Of a stretch of DNA of 7,249 nt, positions 1-7,141 are shown piece after piece. Made by a program: the position numbers and the translations under genes. The DNA comes from an uncultured bacterium. Lineage in GTDB: Bacteria > Planctomycetota > Phycisphaerae > Phycisphaerales > SM1A02. A model generated the notes under the pieces. The model searched no databases and was not told the DNA's origin. It saw only the letters and a list, made by a program, of their open reading frames with translations. Where the stretch lies: positions 1-7,249 of the forward strand of contig CAIPQY010000155.1 of assembly GCA_903867275.1 (NCBI GenBank), read 5' to 3'. Numbering within the stretch: the first letter of the stretch is position 1; every line of letters starts with the position of its first letter.

Positions 1-48
1 CCAACAGCGAAATGCCTGATCGCTTATAGGACGTATCCAAATACTGGC

Positions 49-77
49 TTGTAGTCACCCCGCCAAACAGGGATATT
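49..77 (+). promoter_or_regulatory. Candidate sigma-70-type promoter of the glutamate dehydrogenase gene
   Basis: A -10-like GATATT lies at 72-77 (four of six consensus bases) and a weak -35-like TTGTAG at 49-54, with a 17-base spacer. The -10 box ends six bases before the ATG at 84, so transcription from it would begin at or within a few bases of the start codon, giving a leaderless or nearly leaderless mRNA. The box lies inside a short inverted repeat, GGGA-TAT-TCCC (70-80), which could be an operator or chance. The whole 1-83 leader is clearly more AT-rich than the coding DNA, as expected of a promoter region. A 5-bp inverted repeat, AGCGA (6-10) with TCGCT (20-24), may belong to the end of an upstream unit. 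No gene can be seen in 1-83. The promoter is inferred from sequence alone. Confidence 0.45.
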
Positions 78-83
78 CCCCCG

Positions 84-3035
84 ATGCGACACACCGCAAC
101 CACCGAAGCGTTGTCCGGACCCAAAGTTCAAGGCGTGCTCGTTGCCGAGCTCAGCAGCGAGTTTCAGAAGGCCGCCGAGCAGGTGGTGCCGTGGTTCGTG
201 TCGCAGATGCCGCCGATGTATTTCCAGGACACGCCGCCGCACGCGGTGCATGCGCACCTGCGCGCGATCATCGCGGCCAAGGCCAGCGGCACGCCGCTCG
301 ACCTGACCATCCGCAGCGAGGATGGCCGCGAGTGGACGAGCATCCGACCGGGCAACCGCATCGGCGTGCTGGCGGAGATCGTGGGTGCGCTGCCGATGGA
401 ACCCTCGCTGCGCGTGGCCAAGATTCACGCGAGCGCCGATGGCGCCATCGTGCTGGACACCTTCGAGTTCGGCGAGCAGCCGCTGTACGACGCGAAGGAT
501 GCGGCGCAATCCGCGCGCGTGGACGCGGCCATTCGCTGGGCGCGCGAGCATGGACTGGACTGGAAGGAGTCGGAGATCCGCGCGTACGCGGCCGGCTGCG
601 CCGCCGACTACATCGCCACGCTGACGCCGCTTCGCCTGAGCAAGCACCTGTCGCTGTTCCAGCGCGTGAGCGGCTCCGACGGCACCGAAGTGGAGCTGGA
701 GGCGGAGAGCGAGCCCAACCAGAGCCGCATCACGCTGGCCTTCTCGAACGCGCGCACGCGCACCATGCTGGAGCGCACGGCGGTGCTGCTGGGCGCCGCC
801 AAGGTGAGCATCCTGCGCGCCTATCTGGATCAGGTGAAGGATGCGCCGCACGGCAGCGTGACCTTCCTCGGCTTCGTGGTGCAGACGACCGACGGCAAGG
901 CCATCGACCCCAAGAGCGACCTGTGGAAGCGCGTGCGTGCAGAAATGCAGCGCGTGAAGTGGCTCAACTTCGACATCCTGCACCTGGCCTCGCGCCACGA
1001 GGGCATCGGGCTGCAGCGCGCCGAGGCGGTGATGGCCTTCTGCCATCTCGTGCACCAGACGCTGGTGCACAAGGATCGTCTGGCCTACAGCTTCAGCCGC
1101 ATCCTGGCGGCCGCGGAAGCCGCCATGGACCTCACGCTGAAGGTGATCGACCTGTTCGGCGAGCGCTTCAACCCCGACCAGACGCTGGATGAGGGCACGT
1201 TCGCGCGTCGCGCGGCCGCCCTGCGCGGCGAGATCGAGCAGCGACGCTCGGTGGATGGTGGGCAGCTGATCCTGAACCGCATGCTGGACGCGGTCGAGGC
1301 CACGCTGCGCACGAACTACTGGCTGACCAGTCGATTCGGCCTGGCGCTGCGCCTGGATCCCGCGCTGCTGAAGGACGAGCAGCGACCCGAGCTGCCGTGG
1401 GGCGCCTTCTTCGTGCACGGTCGCGGCTACAACGGCTTCCACGTGCGCTTCAAGGAGATCGCGCGCGGCGGCCTGCGCGTGATCCGCCCGCGCGACACCG
1501 TGCAGCACGCCCGCGAGGCGGACAAGCTGTACGACGAGGTGTACGGCCTCAGCTTCGCGCAGCAGCAGAAGAACAAGGACATTCCCGAAGGCGGCGCCAA
1601 GTGCGCCATTCTGGTGGAGCCCGCGGCCGACCCCACGCGCTGCGTGAAGAGCTTCGTGGACAGCCTGCTCGACCTGATCACCACCGATCCCGCGGTCACC
1701 AGCCGCATGGTGGATCGACTGGGCCGTCAGGAGTTCATCTATCTCGGGCCGGACGAGAACATCACCCCCGATCACATCGAGTGGATCGTGGCGCGTGCGC
1801 GTCGTCGCGCCTACCCGCTGCCCACCGCGTTCATGAGCAGCAAGCCCGGCGCCGGCATCAACCACAAGGTGTACGGCGTGACCAGCGAGGGCGTGAACGT
1901 GTTCCTGGAGGTGGCGCTGAAGTCGGTCGGCATCGACCCGCGCAAGCAGCCCTTCACGGTGAAGATCACCGGTGGTCCGGACGGCGACGTGGCCGGCAAC
2001 ATGATGCGCATCCTGGACCGCGACTACGGCCAGAACGCGCGCATCGTGGGCGTGGCCGACGGCAGCGGCGTGGGCGAGGATCCGGATGGCCTGGATCACG
2101 CGGAACTGCTGCGACTGTTCAAGGAAGGCCTGCCGATCGCCAGCTTCAGCAAGGCCAGGCTGGGCAAGCGCGGCAAGGTGGTGGGCGTGGACGAGCCGGA
2201 TGGCGCGCGTCTTCGCAACACCATGCACAACCGCCTCGTCACCGACGCGTTCGTGCCGGGCGGCGGCCGCCCCGCCACCATCGACGACAAGAACTGGAGC
2301 GAGTTCCTGACCAGCGACGGCGCGCCGAGCAGCAAGGTGATCTCGGAAGGCGCCAACCTGTTCCTCACCCCCGAGGCGCGTCGACAGCTCAGCGCGCGCG
2401 GTGCGGTGATCATCAAGGACAGCACCGCGAACAAGTGCGGCGTGATCTGCAGCAGCTACGAGATCCAGGCATGCATGCTGCTGAGCGACGATGCATTCCT
2501 GAAGATCAAGGCGCCGTACGTGGAGGAGGTGCTGGAGAAGCTGCGCGGCTTCGCGCGCGCCGAGGCCGAACTGCTGATGGCCGAGGGCCGTCGCCATCCC
2601 ACCGTGCCGCTGCCGGAGATCAGCGCACGCATCTCGAAGGCGATCAACACCACGGCCGACACCATCCATGCGAGCATGTCGCACTGGAGCGATGCCGACC
2701 GCATGCTGGCCCGCACGCTGGTGCTGGAGCATCTGCCCGCCACGCTGGTGAAGACCGTGGGCGAGCGCCTGTGGAAGGATCTGCCCGGCCCGTACGTGGA
2801 CTGGCTGATCAGCAAGCGACTCGCCAGCACCATCGTGTATCGCGAGGGCGTGGACTTCCTCAGCGGCATGGAGCCCGAGGCGGCCGCAGGCACCGCACTG
2901 CGCTACCTGCAGCGCGAGCAGGACACGCGGCGACTGATCGCCAGCCTGCGCGACGGTGGCCTGAAGGACAGCGATCGCGAGGCGGTGGCTCGACTGCTCG
3001 AGCGCAGCGGCACCCGCGGCGCACTGCTGGATTGA
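84..3035 (+). CDS. NAD-specific glutamate dehydrogenase, compact (~1000-residue) large type
   Basis: Catalyses NAD-dependent oxidative deamination of glutamate to 2-oxoglutarate and ammonia in the cytoplasm, usually a catabolic reaction. The 983-residue protein has the family motifs in order: ARGGLRVIRPRD (460-471), PEGGAKCA (501-508) whose K506 matches the catalytic lysine of the PxGGxKG motif, PDEN (556-559) where D557 probably matches the catalytic aspartate, PGAGINHKVYG (588-598), the dinucleotide-binding GGPDGDVAGN (630-639), and SEGANLFLTPEAR (754-766). The N-terminal half has two ACT-like segments, at about 75-130 (NRIGVLAEIVGAL followed by a strand ending LDTFEF) and about 208-267, suggesting amino-acid-responsive allostery. 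The length resembles the ~115 kDa class and not the ~180 kDa bacterial class. The start is firm: an in-frame TAG lies at 27-29, and ATG 84 is the only start codon before M45. There is no good Shine-Dalgarno; AGGGA at 69-73 is poor and somewhat distant. It is monocistronic and convergent with the next gene. Confidence 0.95.
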   Translation: MRHTATTEALSGPKVQGVLVAELSSEFQKAAEQVVPWFVSQMPPMYFQDTPPHAVHAHLRAIIAAKASGTPLDLTIRSEDGREWTSIRPGNRIGVLAEIVGALPMEPSLRVAKIHASADGAIVLDTFEFGEQPLYDAKDAAQSARVDAAIRWAREHGLDWKESEIRAYAAGCAADYIATLTPLRLSKHLSLFQRVSGSDGTEVELEAESEPNQSRITLAFSNARTRTMLERTAVLLGAAKVSILRAYLDQVKDAPHGSVTFLGFVVQTTDGKAIDPKSDLWKRVRAEMQRVKWLNFDILHLASRHEGIGLQRAEAVMAFCHLVHQTLVHKDRLAYSFSRILAAAEAAMDLTLKVIDLFGERFNPDQTLDEGTFARRAAALRGEIEQRRSVDGGQLILNRMLDAVEATLRTNYWLTSRFGLALRLDPALLKDEQRPELPWGAFFVHGRGYNGFHVRFKEIARGGLRVIRPRDTVQHAREADKLYDEVYGLSFAQQQKNKDIPEGGAKCAILVEPAADPTRCVKSFVDSLLDLITTDPAVTSRMVDRLGRQEFIYLGPDENITPDHIEWIVARARRRAYPLPTAFMSSKPGAGINHKVYGVTSEGVNVFLEVALKSVGIDPRKQPFTVKITGGPDGDVAGNMMRILDRDYGQNARIVGVADGSGVGEDPDGLDHAELLRLFKEGLPIASFSKARLGKRGKVVGVDEPDGARLRNTMHNRLVTDAFVPGGGRPATIDDKNWSEFLTSDGAPSSKVISEGANLFLTPEARRQLSARGAVIIKDSTANKCGVICSSYEIQACMLLSDDAFLKIKAPYVEEVLEKLRGFARAEAELLMAEGRRHPTVPLPEISARISKAINTTADTIHASMSHWSDADRMLARTLVLEHLPATLVKTVGERLWKDLPGPYVDWLISKRLASTIVYREGVDFLSGMEPEAAAGTALRYLQREQDTRRLIASLRDGGLKDSDREAVARLLERSGTRGALLD

Positions 3036-3069
3036 GCGGCGATCGTCCGTTGCGAAGGCGCTGAAACCG

Positions 3070-3098
3070 AGCCCGGTGGCTTCACGCCCACCAGGGCT
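3070..3098. terminator. Stem-loop between convergent genes, possible bidirectional terminator
   Basis: AGCCC-GGTGG (3070-3079) pairs with CCACC (3088-3092) and GGGCT (3094-3098), giving a ten-pair GC-rich stem with one bulged A at 3093 and an eight-base loop. It begins 35 bases after the dehydrogenase stop and covers the last codons of the convergent isomerase gene, whose stop codon (3082-3084) lies in the loop. No U-tract follows on the + strand. On the - strand the stem is followed by CGGTTTCAG, only weakly U-rich. The fold and position fit a shared terminator for both units, but the missing U-tract makes a Rho-dependent end or mere protein coding equally possible. Confidence 0.4.
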
Positions 3099-4074
3099 TG
3101 GCCGGGGCCTGCTCGATCAGGCATCCCTGCAGGAACTCCACCGCGCGCACGAAGCCCTCTTCCACGCTCATGAGTGGATCCTCGTGTTCGATGCTGAGCA
3201 CATGGTCGTACCCATGTCGACGCAGCATGCTCACGAAGGGTCGCCAGAACTCCGTGCCGTGGCCCCAGCCGCATGTGCGGAAGCTCCAGCTGCGGTTGTG
3301 CAGGTCGCCGTAGTGGCGCGCGTCCAGATAGCCGTTGCGCGGACCCTGATGCGGATCCAGCTCGGTGTCCTTCGCATGCACATGGAAGAGCAGGCCCGCC
3401 TCGCCCAGGTCGCGCGCGGCGAGCACCGGATCGATGCCCTGCCAGAACAGGTGCGACGGATCCAGATTGGCGCCCAGTCGCGACTTGCCCTTCACGCCGC
3501 TCGCCTTCATGGCGCGCTCGCTCAGACGGATCAGCGTGTCGCTGTTGTACACGCAGAAGCCGGGATGCGGCTCCCACGCGCAACGAACGCCGTGCTTCGA
3601 CAGGGTCTTCGCGGCCGCGCTCCAGTACGGCACCAGCACCTTCTCCCACTGGTACTGCAGCACCTGCAGGAACTCGCTCGGCCATGGGCAGGTGACCCAG
3701 TTGGGCTGCGTGTCCTTGGGGCTGCCGCCCGGGCAGCCGCTGAAGGTGATCACGATGTCGGTGCCGAGCTTGGGAGCCAACTTCACCGCCGTTTCCCACG
3801 CGGCATGGTGCGCCTTCGAGATGCCGCGATCGGGATGCACCGGATTGCCGTGCACCGCGAGCGCGCTCAGCATCAGGCCGTGGTCGCGGAGGATGCCCTT
3901 GATGCGATCCTGTTCGCGCGCGCTGGCGAGCACCTTGGCGGGATCGAAGAAGGGCTTGCCTGGATAGGCGCCCACGGGAAGCTCGATCGCCTCGAGACCG
4001 TTGCGTGCGCAGAACAGACAGGCCTGTTCGAGGGGCCGGCCGGCGAAGAGTGCGCTCATGACACCGAGTTTCAT
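3082..4074 (-). CDS. Sugar phosphate isomerase/epimerase-like TIM-barrel protein
   Basis: A 330-residue member of the xylose isomerase-like TIM-barrel superfamily, which holds metal-dependent isomerases, epimerases and dehydratases of sugars and inositols. The start MKLGVMSALF is the typical first beta strand. Likely metal and substrate residues appear at the expected strand ends: H75 (AVHGNP), E168 (WEPHPGF), D205 and H208 (NLDPSHL), H231 and H233 (HVHAKD) and E296 (SIEHEDP). The aromatic stretch between about 112 and 151 (GCPGGSP, PNWVTCPWP, YQWEKVLVPYW) marks a subgroup often found beside Gfo/Idh/MocA oxidoreductases in planctomycetes and actinobacteria, although no such partner lies in this window. 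There is no signal peptide, so the protein is cytoplasmic. The substrate cannot be told from sequence. The start is fixed by an excellent Shine-Dalgarno eight bases upstream. It is divergent from the next gene and convergent with the dehydrogenase gene. Confidence 0.93.
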   Translation of the reverse strand: MKLGVMSALFAGRPLEQACLFCARNGLEAIELPVGAYPGKPFFDPAKVLASAREQDRIKGILRDHGLMLSALAVHGNPVHPDRGISKAHHAAWETAVKLAPKLGTDIVITFSGCPGGSPKDTQPNWVTCPWPSEFLQVLQYQWEKVLVPYWSAAAKTLSKHGVRCAWEPHPGFCVYNSDTLIRLSERAMKASGVKGKSRLGANLDPSHLFWQGIDPVLAARDLGEAGLLFHVHAKDTELDPHQGPRNGYLDARHYGDLHNRSWSFRTCGWGHGTEFWRPFVSMLRRHGYDHVLSIEHEDPLMSVEEGFVRAVEFLQGCLIEQAPAKPWWA

Positions 4075-4082
4075 GGGATGGA

Positions 4083-4088
4083 TCTCCT
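4083..4088 (-). promoter_or_regulatory. Shine-Dalgarno site of the isomerase-like gene
   Basis: On the - strand AGGAGA lies eight bases before the ATG at 4074, an ideal match and spacing. It fixes the start of the isomerase-like gene. It is the only convincing Shine-Dalgarno sequence among the four genes in this window, so the host does have the normal anti-Shine-Dalgarno mechanism. Confidence 0.8.
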
Positions 4089-4099
4089 GGAAAGCCGCA

Positions 4100-4105
4100 A
4101 CGCTA
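4100..4105 (-). promoter_or_regulatory. Weak -10-like box upstream of the isomerase-like gene
   Basis: On the - strand TAGCGT (TAnnnT type) ends 25 bases before the start codon. A transcript from it would carry a leader of roughly 20 bases, just enough to include the AGGAGA ribosome site. No clear -35 element is visible. This is the best promoter candidate in the 114-bp divergent region for this direction, but it rests on three consensus bases only. Confidence 0.25.
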
Positions 4106-4173
4106 CCCGAAGCGCGGCCCGACGAGCTTCACGAGCCGTTCGCCGCCGTGTGGCGCGGCACGGCCACTTGCGG

Positions 4174-4179
4174 CACAAT
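4174..4179 (+). promoter_or_regulatory. Candidate -10 box giving a near-leaderless start for the exported CX4CH protein gene
   Basis: CACAAT (four of six consensus bases) ends nine bases before the ATG at 4189. Initiation at the usual distance downstream would leave only about three untranslated bases. There is no Shine-Dalgarno-like purine run before this ATG; the preceding bases are CCCCTGTCC. No convincing -35 element is visible. The call is inference, strengthened by the same arrangement before the genes at 84 and 5678. Confidence 0.35.
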
Positions 4180-4188
4180 CCCCTGTCC

Positions 4189-5661
4189 ATGCTGTCGCTT
4201 CCACTGCTGATTGCCCTGCTGGCGCTCGCGCCGCTCGATCCACCCGCCACGGGCGGCTCGACCACGCCGCCGGATGCGCCATCGCAGGCACCCACCGCGC
4301 CGGCGCCCACTCCGCCGAATCCCGGTGCCGGCACGAGCGACAAGGGCGATCAGGCGATCGCCACCGAGTCGAAGCAGCGCCGCCTGTGGATCGTGCTCGA
4401 CTTCTACAAGGAGTTCGGCGGCACGATCGTGCGCGAGGACGACGCCACCATCGTGCTTCGCACCCCCGAGGGCGCCGAGCGCAGCGTGGATCGCAACTCG
4501 ATCGTGTTCATGACGCAGCTGCTCGAGGATCCCGCCGGCACGCCCGTGATCGCGCGACTGCGCGACGGACGCACGCTGAAGGGCGAGCTTGTGCGCGACG
4601 ACTTCGACGTGGCGGTGGTGTCGATCAGCGGCGTGCAGACGCGCATCCTTCGCGCCAACCTGTGGAAACTGGAACTGGAAGTGCCCTTCGATCGACGCCT
4701 GGCGCAGCTGCGCGAGAAGCTGCAGCCCGGCACGCCGGCGCAGCGCATCGTGATCGCGCGCTGGTGCATGAACGAAGGTCGCCCCGACATCGCCATCGAC
4801 GAGCTGCGCGCCGTGCAGCGCATCGAGGATTCCGAGGAGGTGCAGGTGCTGCTGAAGCAGGCGCTGCTGAAGGACGAGCTGCGCCGCGGGAGTCCCACCG
4901 ATCGACCTGGCAAGCGACCGACCGTGAAGCAGAAGGGATCGCCCAAGGCCGCCACCGACGCGGACGGCGAAAGTGCGCTGGCCATCACCGACGACGACGT
5001 GAATCGCATCCGCGTGATGGAGGTGAACTTCGCCCGACCACCGCGCATGGATGCCGCGCACGATCTGTGGAAGCGCATCGCGCAGGCGTATGGAACCAAC
5101 GAGGCCGTGCCCGCGGAAGGCCCGGCGCGTCAGGCGATGGCCAAGTGGAAGGCGCCGCAGCTGCTGCAACTGCTTTTCACGCTGAAGGCGCGCGACCTGT
5201 ACAACGAGGTGCGCGTGAACGAGGACCCCGAGCACCTGGACCTGTTCCGCCGCAAGGTGCACGACGCCTGGCTGATCCCCAACTGCGCCACCAGCCAATG
5301 CCACGGCAGCGGTGCGGCGGGTCTGCGTCTGATCGAGACGAAGGGCCGCAGTCCGCGCGCGGCCTACACGAACCTGCTCACGCTGCTCTCGGCCAAGACC
5401 ACCGACGGACACCTGCTCGTGGACTTCGACCAACCCGCGCAGTCGCCGCTGCTGGACATGGCGCGACCGCGCGACAAGGCCACCCGCCCGCACCCCGATG
5501 TGCCGGGCTGGAAGGCCTCGCTGACGGACAGCCGCGGCGATCTGCCTGCAGCGGCCGAGGCATGGATCCGCGGCATGCATCGCCCCAAGCCCGACTATGG
5601 CGTGAAGATTCCGCAGCCTCCGCCGCCGGTGCAGGCTCCGGAAAATGGCGGCGAACGGTAG
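4189..5661 (+). CDS. Exported protein with Sm/SH3-like repeats and a C-terminal CX4CH cytochrome-type segment
   Basis: I do not recognise a named family for this 490-residue protein. An N-terminal hydrophobic stretch (residues 2-16) followed by a Pro/Thr/Ala-rich linker (about 17-50) suggests export. Two similar beta-rich segments follow, about 77-108 and 123-164; the second, RLRDGRTLKGELVRDDFD and onward, has the look of an Sm/SH3-like barrel. Residues about 170-230 resemble a TPR helical repeat. The C-terminal part has C366-X4-C371-H372 followed by G, then HP (435-436) and a late AEAWI (456-460), an order seen in planctomycete c-type cytochrome domains. Covalent haem is therefore plausible, although X4 spacing is non-standard. 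The frame is open upstream back to 3076, but that stretch is antisense to the isomerase gene. ATG 4189 is chosen because the hydrophobic segment follows at once. GTG 4150 or TTG 4168 would add a basic n-region and cannot be excluded. Confidence 0.82.
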   Translation: MLSLPLLIALLALAPLDPPATGGSTTPPDAPSQAPTAPAPTPPNPGAGTSDKGDQAIATESKQRRLWIVLDFYKEFGGTIVREDDATIVLRTPEGAERSVDRNSIVFMTQLLEDPAGTPVIARLRDGRTLKGELVRDDFDVAVVSISGVQTRILRANLWKLELEVPFDRRLAQLREKLQPGTPAQRIVIARWCMNEGRPDIAIDELRAVQRIEDSEEVQVLLKQALLKDELRRGSPTDRPGKRPTVKQKGSPKAATDADGESALAITDDDVNRIRVMEVNFARPPRMDAAHDLWKRIAQAYGTNEAVPAEGPARQAMAKWKAPQLLQLLFTLKARDLYNEVRVNEDPEHLDLFRRKVHDAWLIPNCATSQCHGSGAAGLRLIETKGRSPRAAYTNLLTLLSAKTTDGHLLVDFDQPAQSPLLDMARPRDKATRPHPDVPGWKASLTDSRGDLPAAAEAWIRGMHRPKPDYGVKIPQPPPPVQAPENGGER

Positions 5662-5667
5662 TAGACT
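5662..5667 (+). promoter_or_regulatory. Candidate -10 box of the lipoprotein gene
   Basis: TAGACT (TAnnnT type) starts immediately after the TAG stop of the preceding gene and ends ten bases before the ATG at 5678. Transcription from it would begin within about four bases of the start codon. No -35 match is seen at 16-18 bases upstream, and no Shine-Dalgarno precedes the ATG (GCCGCGTCCC). The lipoprotein gene may therefore have its own near-leaderless transcript, or may be read through from the gene before it. Confidence 0.33.
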
Positions 5668-5677
5668 GCCGCGTCCC

Positions 5678-7141
5678 ATGAGCCCGTCACGCAACGCCTC
5701 CGTCATCCTGCTCGCCTCGCTCTCGTTCGCCGTGACGGGTTGCAATCTGGAGCCCTCGCCCGCCGTCGAGGCAGCCGCGAAGCTGAAGCAGACGATCGAC
5801 AAGGCGAGCAAGCTGATGGCCGAGGCGGCCGTGGAGGATCCCGAGGGCAACCGCAAGACGGCCGAGGCGCTTCGCAGCGCTGCAGGCAGCGCCACCGCCC
5901 CCGCCGGCGCGACCGCATCGCAGAAGGCCGCCTTCGCCATGGTGAGCAGCCAGCTGCAACGCGAGGCCGGTCGTCTGGACATGGTGGCCGCCGAACGCGC
6001 CGTGAGCCAGATGCATCGCCTGACCATGTCGATCCGCACCGCGGCATCCGCCGCGCAGCAGCTGGCCTTCCTGTCCGACATGGCCGGCAAGGGTTCCAGC
6101 GAGGCGCGCGAGCAGATCCAGTCGCTGATCGATGCCAAGAAGGTCGAGATCTCGGCGCTGGAGGACGCGATCACCAAGCTCACCGAGGCCAGCGACGCGC
6201 TGGCCTCCACCACCACGACCAAGTCCGCCGACGCCAAGGCCAAGGAGCTGGAGGCGAACGGCATGCGCTCGAAGGCCGTGGCCAAGGCGGGCATCGATGC
6301 CGCATCGGAGTCGATGAAGCAGGCGATCGCGCTGCATGTGGAGGCGGCCCAGGCGCAGATGCAGCTGAATCAGGTGAACGCCGAGCTGCTGTTCTGCAAG
6401 GAGCGCCTGATCACGCGGCAGTCGGCCGTGGAGCGCCTGCAGCGCGAACTCACCCAGCTCGATGATTTCGATGCAGGTCGCAAGAGCGCCGCCACGGCGC
6501 TGCGCAGCGAGATGGACAAGGAGATGGAGAATGCCAGCGCCGCGGCCAAGGCGCTGCATGCGTTGGCGGATGGCGATGCGAAGGCCCTGCACGAAAGCGC
6601 CGCGGAGGCGCTGGAGCGTGCGGCATCGCTGGCGCAGCAGTCCCAGTCGGCACCCGGCGACGCGGGCAAGTCGGCCAAGGCTTCGGCGGCCTCGGCGCAA
6701 CTGGCGCTGGCGCGCGTGTGCGAGCAGCGTGCACTGGCCGCGGCGGATGCCGCGGCGGCGTTCGACGCGATGGCGGCACTGGCATCGGGCGGCCCATGGG
6801 GTGGCTACGCATCGGCATCACGCACCGAGCGTGATCAGGCGGTGGCCAAGGCAAGCGAATCGGTGGAAGCCGCGATCAACGTGCTGCCCGATTCGCAGGA
6901 TCCGGTGGCCGTTGCGCTGCGCAGCCGCATCGATCAGGCGAAGGTGAACCTGAGCAACATGAAGCCAGCCGCGCCCGCCGACAAGCCCGCCGATTCGGCA
7001 CCAGCGGCGGAAGCCGCGGTCCCAGCAGCAACCGATGCGCCTGCGGAGAAGCCTGCGGATGAAACGCCCGCGGCGGAGCCGGCTCCTGAAACGCCCGCAA
7101 CTGAACCTGCCGCCGAGCCGGCGCCCGCACCGGCGCGCTGA
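5678..7141 (+). CDS. Ala-rich helical lipoprotein with a Pro/Ala/Glu-rich C-terminal tail
   Basis: A 487-residue protein of unknown function. It begins with a lipoprotein signal peptide: R5 in the n-region, hydrophobic VILLASLSFA (9-18), then the lipobox V19-T20-G21-C22, where C22 would be lipidated after cleavage. Residues about 28-430 are very rich in Ala, Lys, Glu and Gln with almost no Pro, typical of long amphipathic helices or coiled coil; about 140-290 is the strongest stretch. Pro and Gly interruptions near 366-377 separate a last helical block. From about 430 a disordered Pro/Ala/Glu tail follows. An earlier ATG at 5645 would overlap the preceding gene and put eleven residues before the signal peptide, so ATG 5678 is preferred. 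The gene lies 16 bases after the exported CX4CH protein gene on the same strand, so a shared envelope role is possible. A structural or scaffolding role is only a guess. Confidence 0.85.
   Translation: MSPSRNASVILLASLSFAVTGCNLEPSPAVEAAAKLKQTIDKASKLMAEAAVEDPEGNRKTAEALRSAAGSATAPAGATASQKAAFAMVSSQLQREAGRLDMVAAERAVSQMHRLTMSIRTAASAAQQLAFLSDMAGKGSSEAREQIQSLIDAKKVEISALEDAITKLTEASDALASTTTTKSADAKAKELEANGMRSKAVAKAGIDAASESMKQAIALHVEAAQAQMQLNQVNAELLFCKERLITRQSAVERLQRELTQLDDFDAGRKSAATALRSEMDKEMENASAAAKALHALADGDAKALHESAAEALERAASLAQQSQSAPGDAGKSAKASAASAQLALARVCEQRALAAADAAAAFDAMAALASGGPWGGYASASRTERDQAVAKASESVEAAINVLPDSQDPVAVALRSRIDQAKVNLSNMKPAAPADKPADSAPAAEAAVPAATDAPAEKPADETPAAEPAPETPATEPAAEPAPAPAR

Noticed and set aside
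24..2732. 902-codon open frame on the - strand opposite the dehydrogenase gene
   Set aside because: It mirrors the codons of a clearly conserved enzyme. Its translation is rich in His, Arg, Ala and Gln without any recognisable domain, which is typical antisense shadow in high-GC DNA.
4122..4176. Direct repeats ACGAGC (4122-4127, 4131-4136) and GCGGCAC (4155-4161, 4170-4176) in the divergent region as operators
   Set aside because: Six- and seven-base GC-rich repeats are expected by chance in this composition, and their positions match no clear promoter geometry.
3076..4188. In-frame upstream extension of the exported protein (371 codons)
   Set aside because: It runs antisense through the whole isomerase-like gene and would bury the hydrophobic export segment inside the protein.
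5645..5677. Earlier ATG for the lipoprotein gene
   Set aside because: It overlaps the preceding gene and adds eleven residues before a well-formed lipoprotein signal peptide.
4129..6294. 721-codon open frame on the - strand opposite the two exported protein genes
   Set aside because: Low-complexity Ala/Arg/His shadow of two genes with signal-peptide-like N-termini and sensible composition on the + strand.
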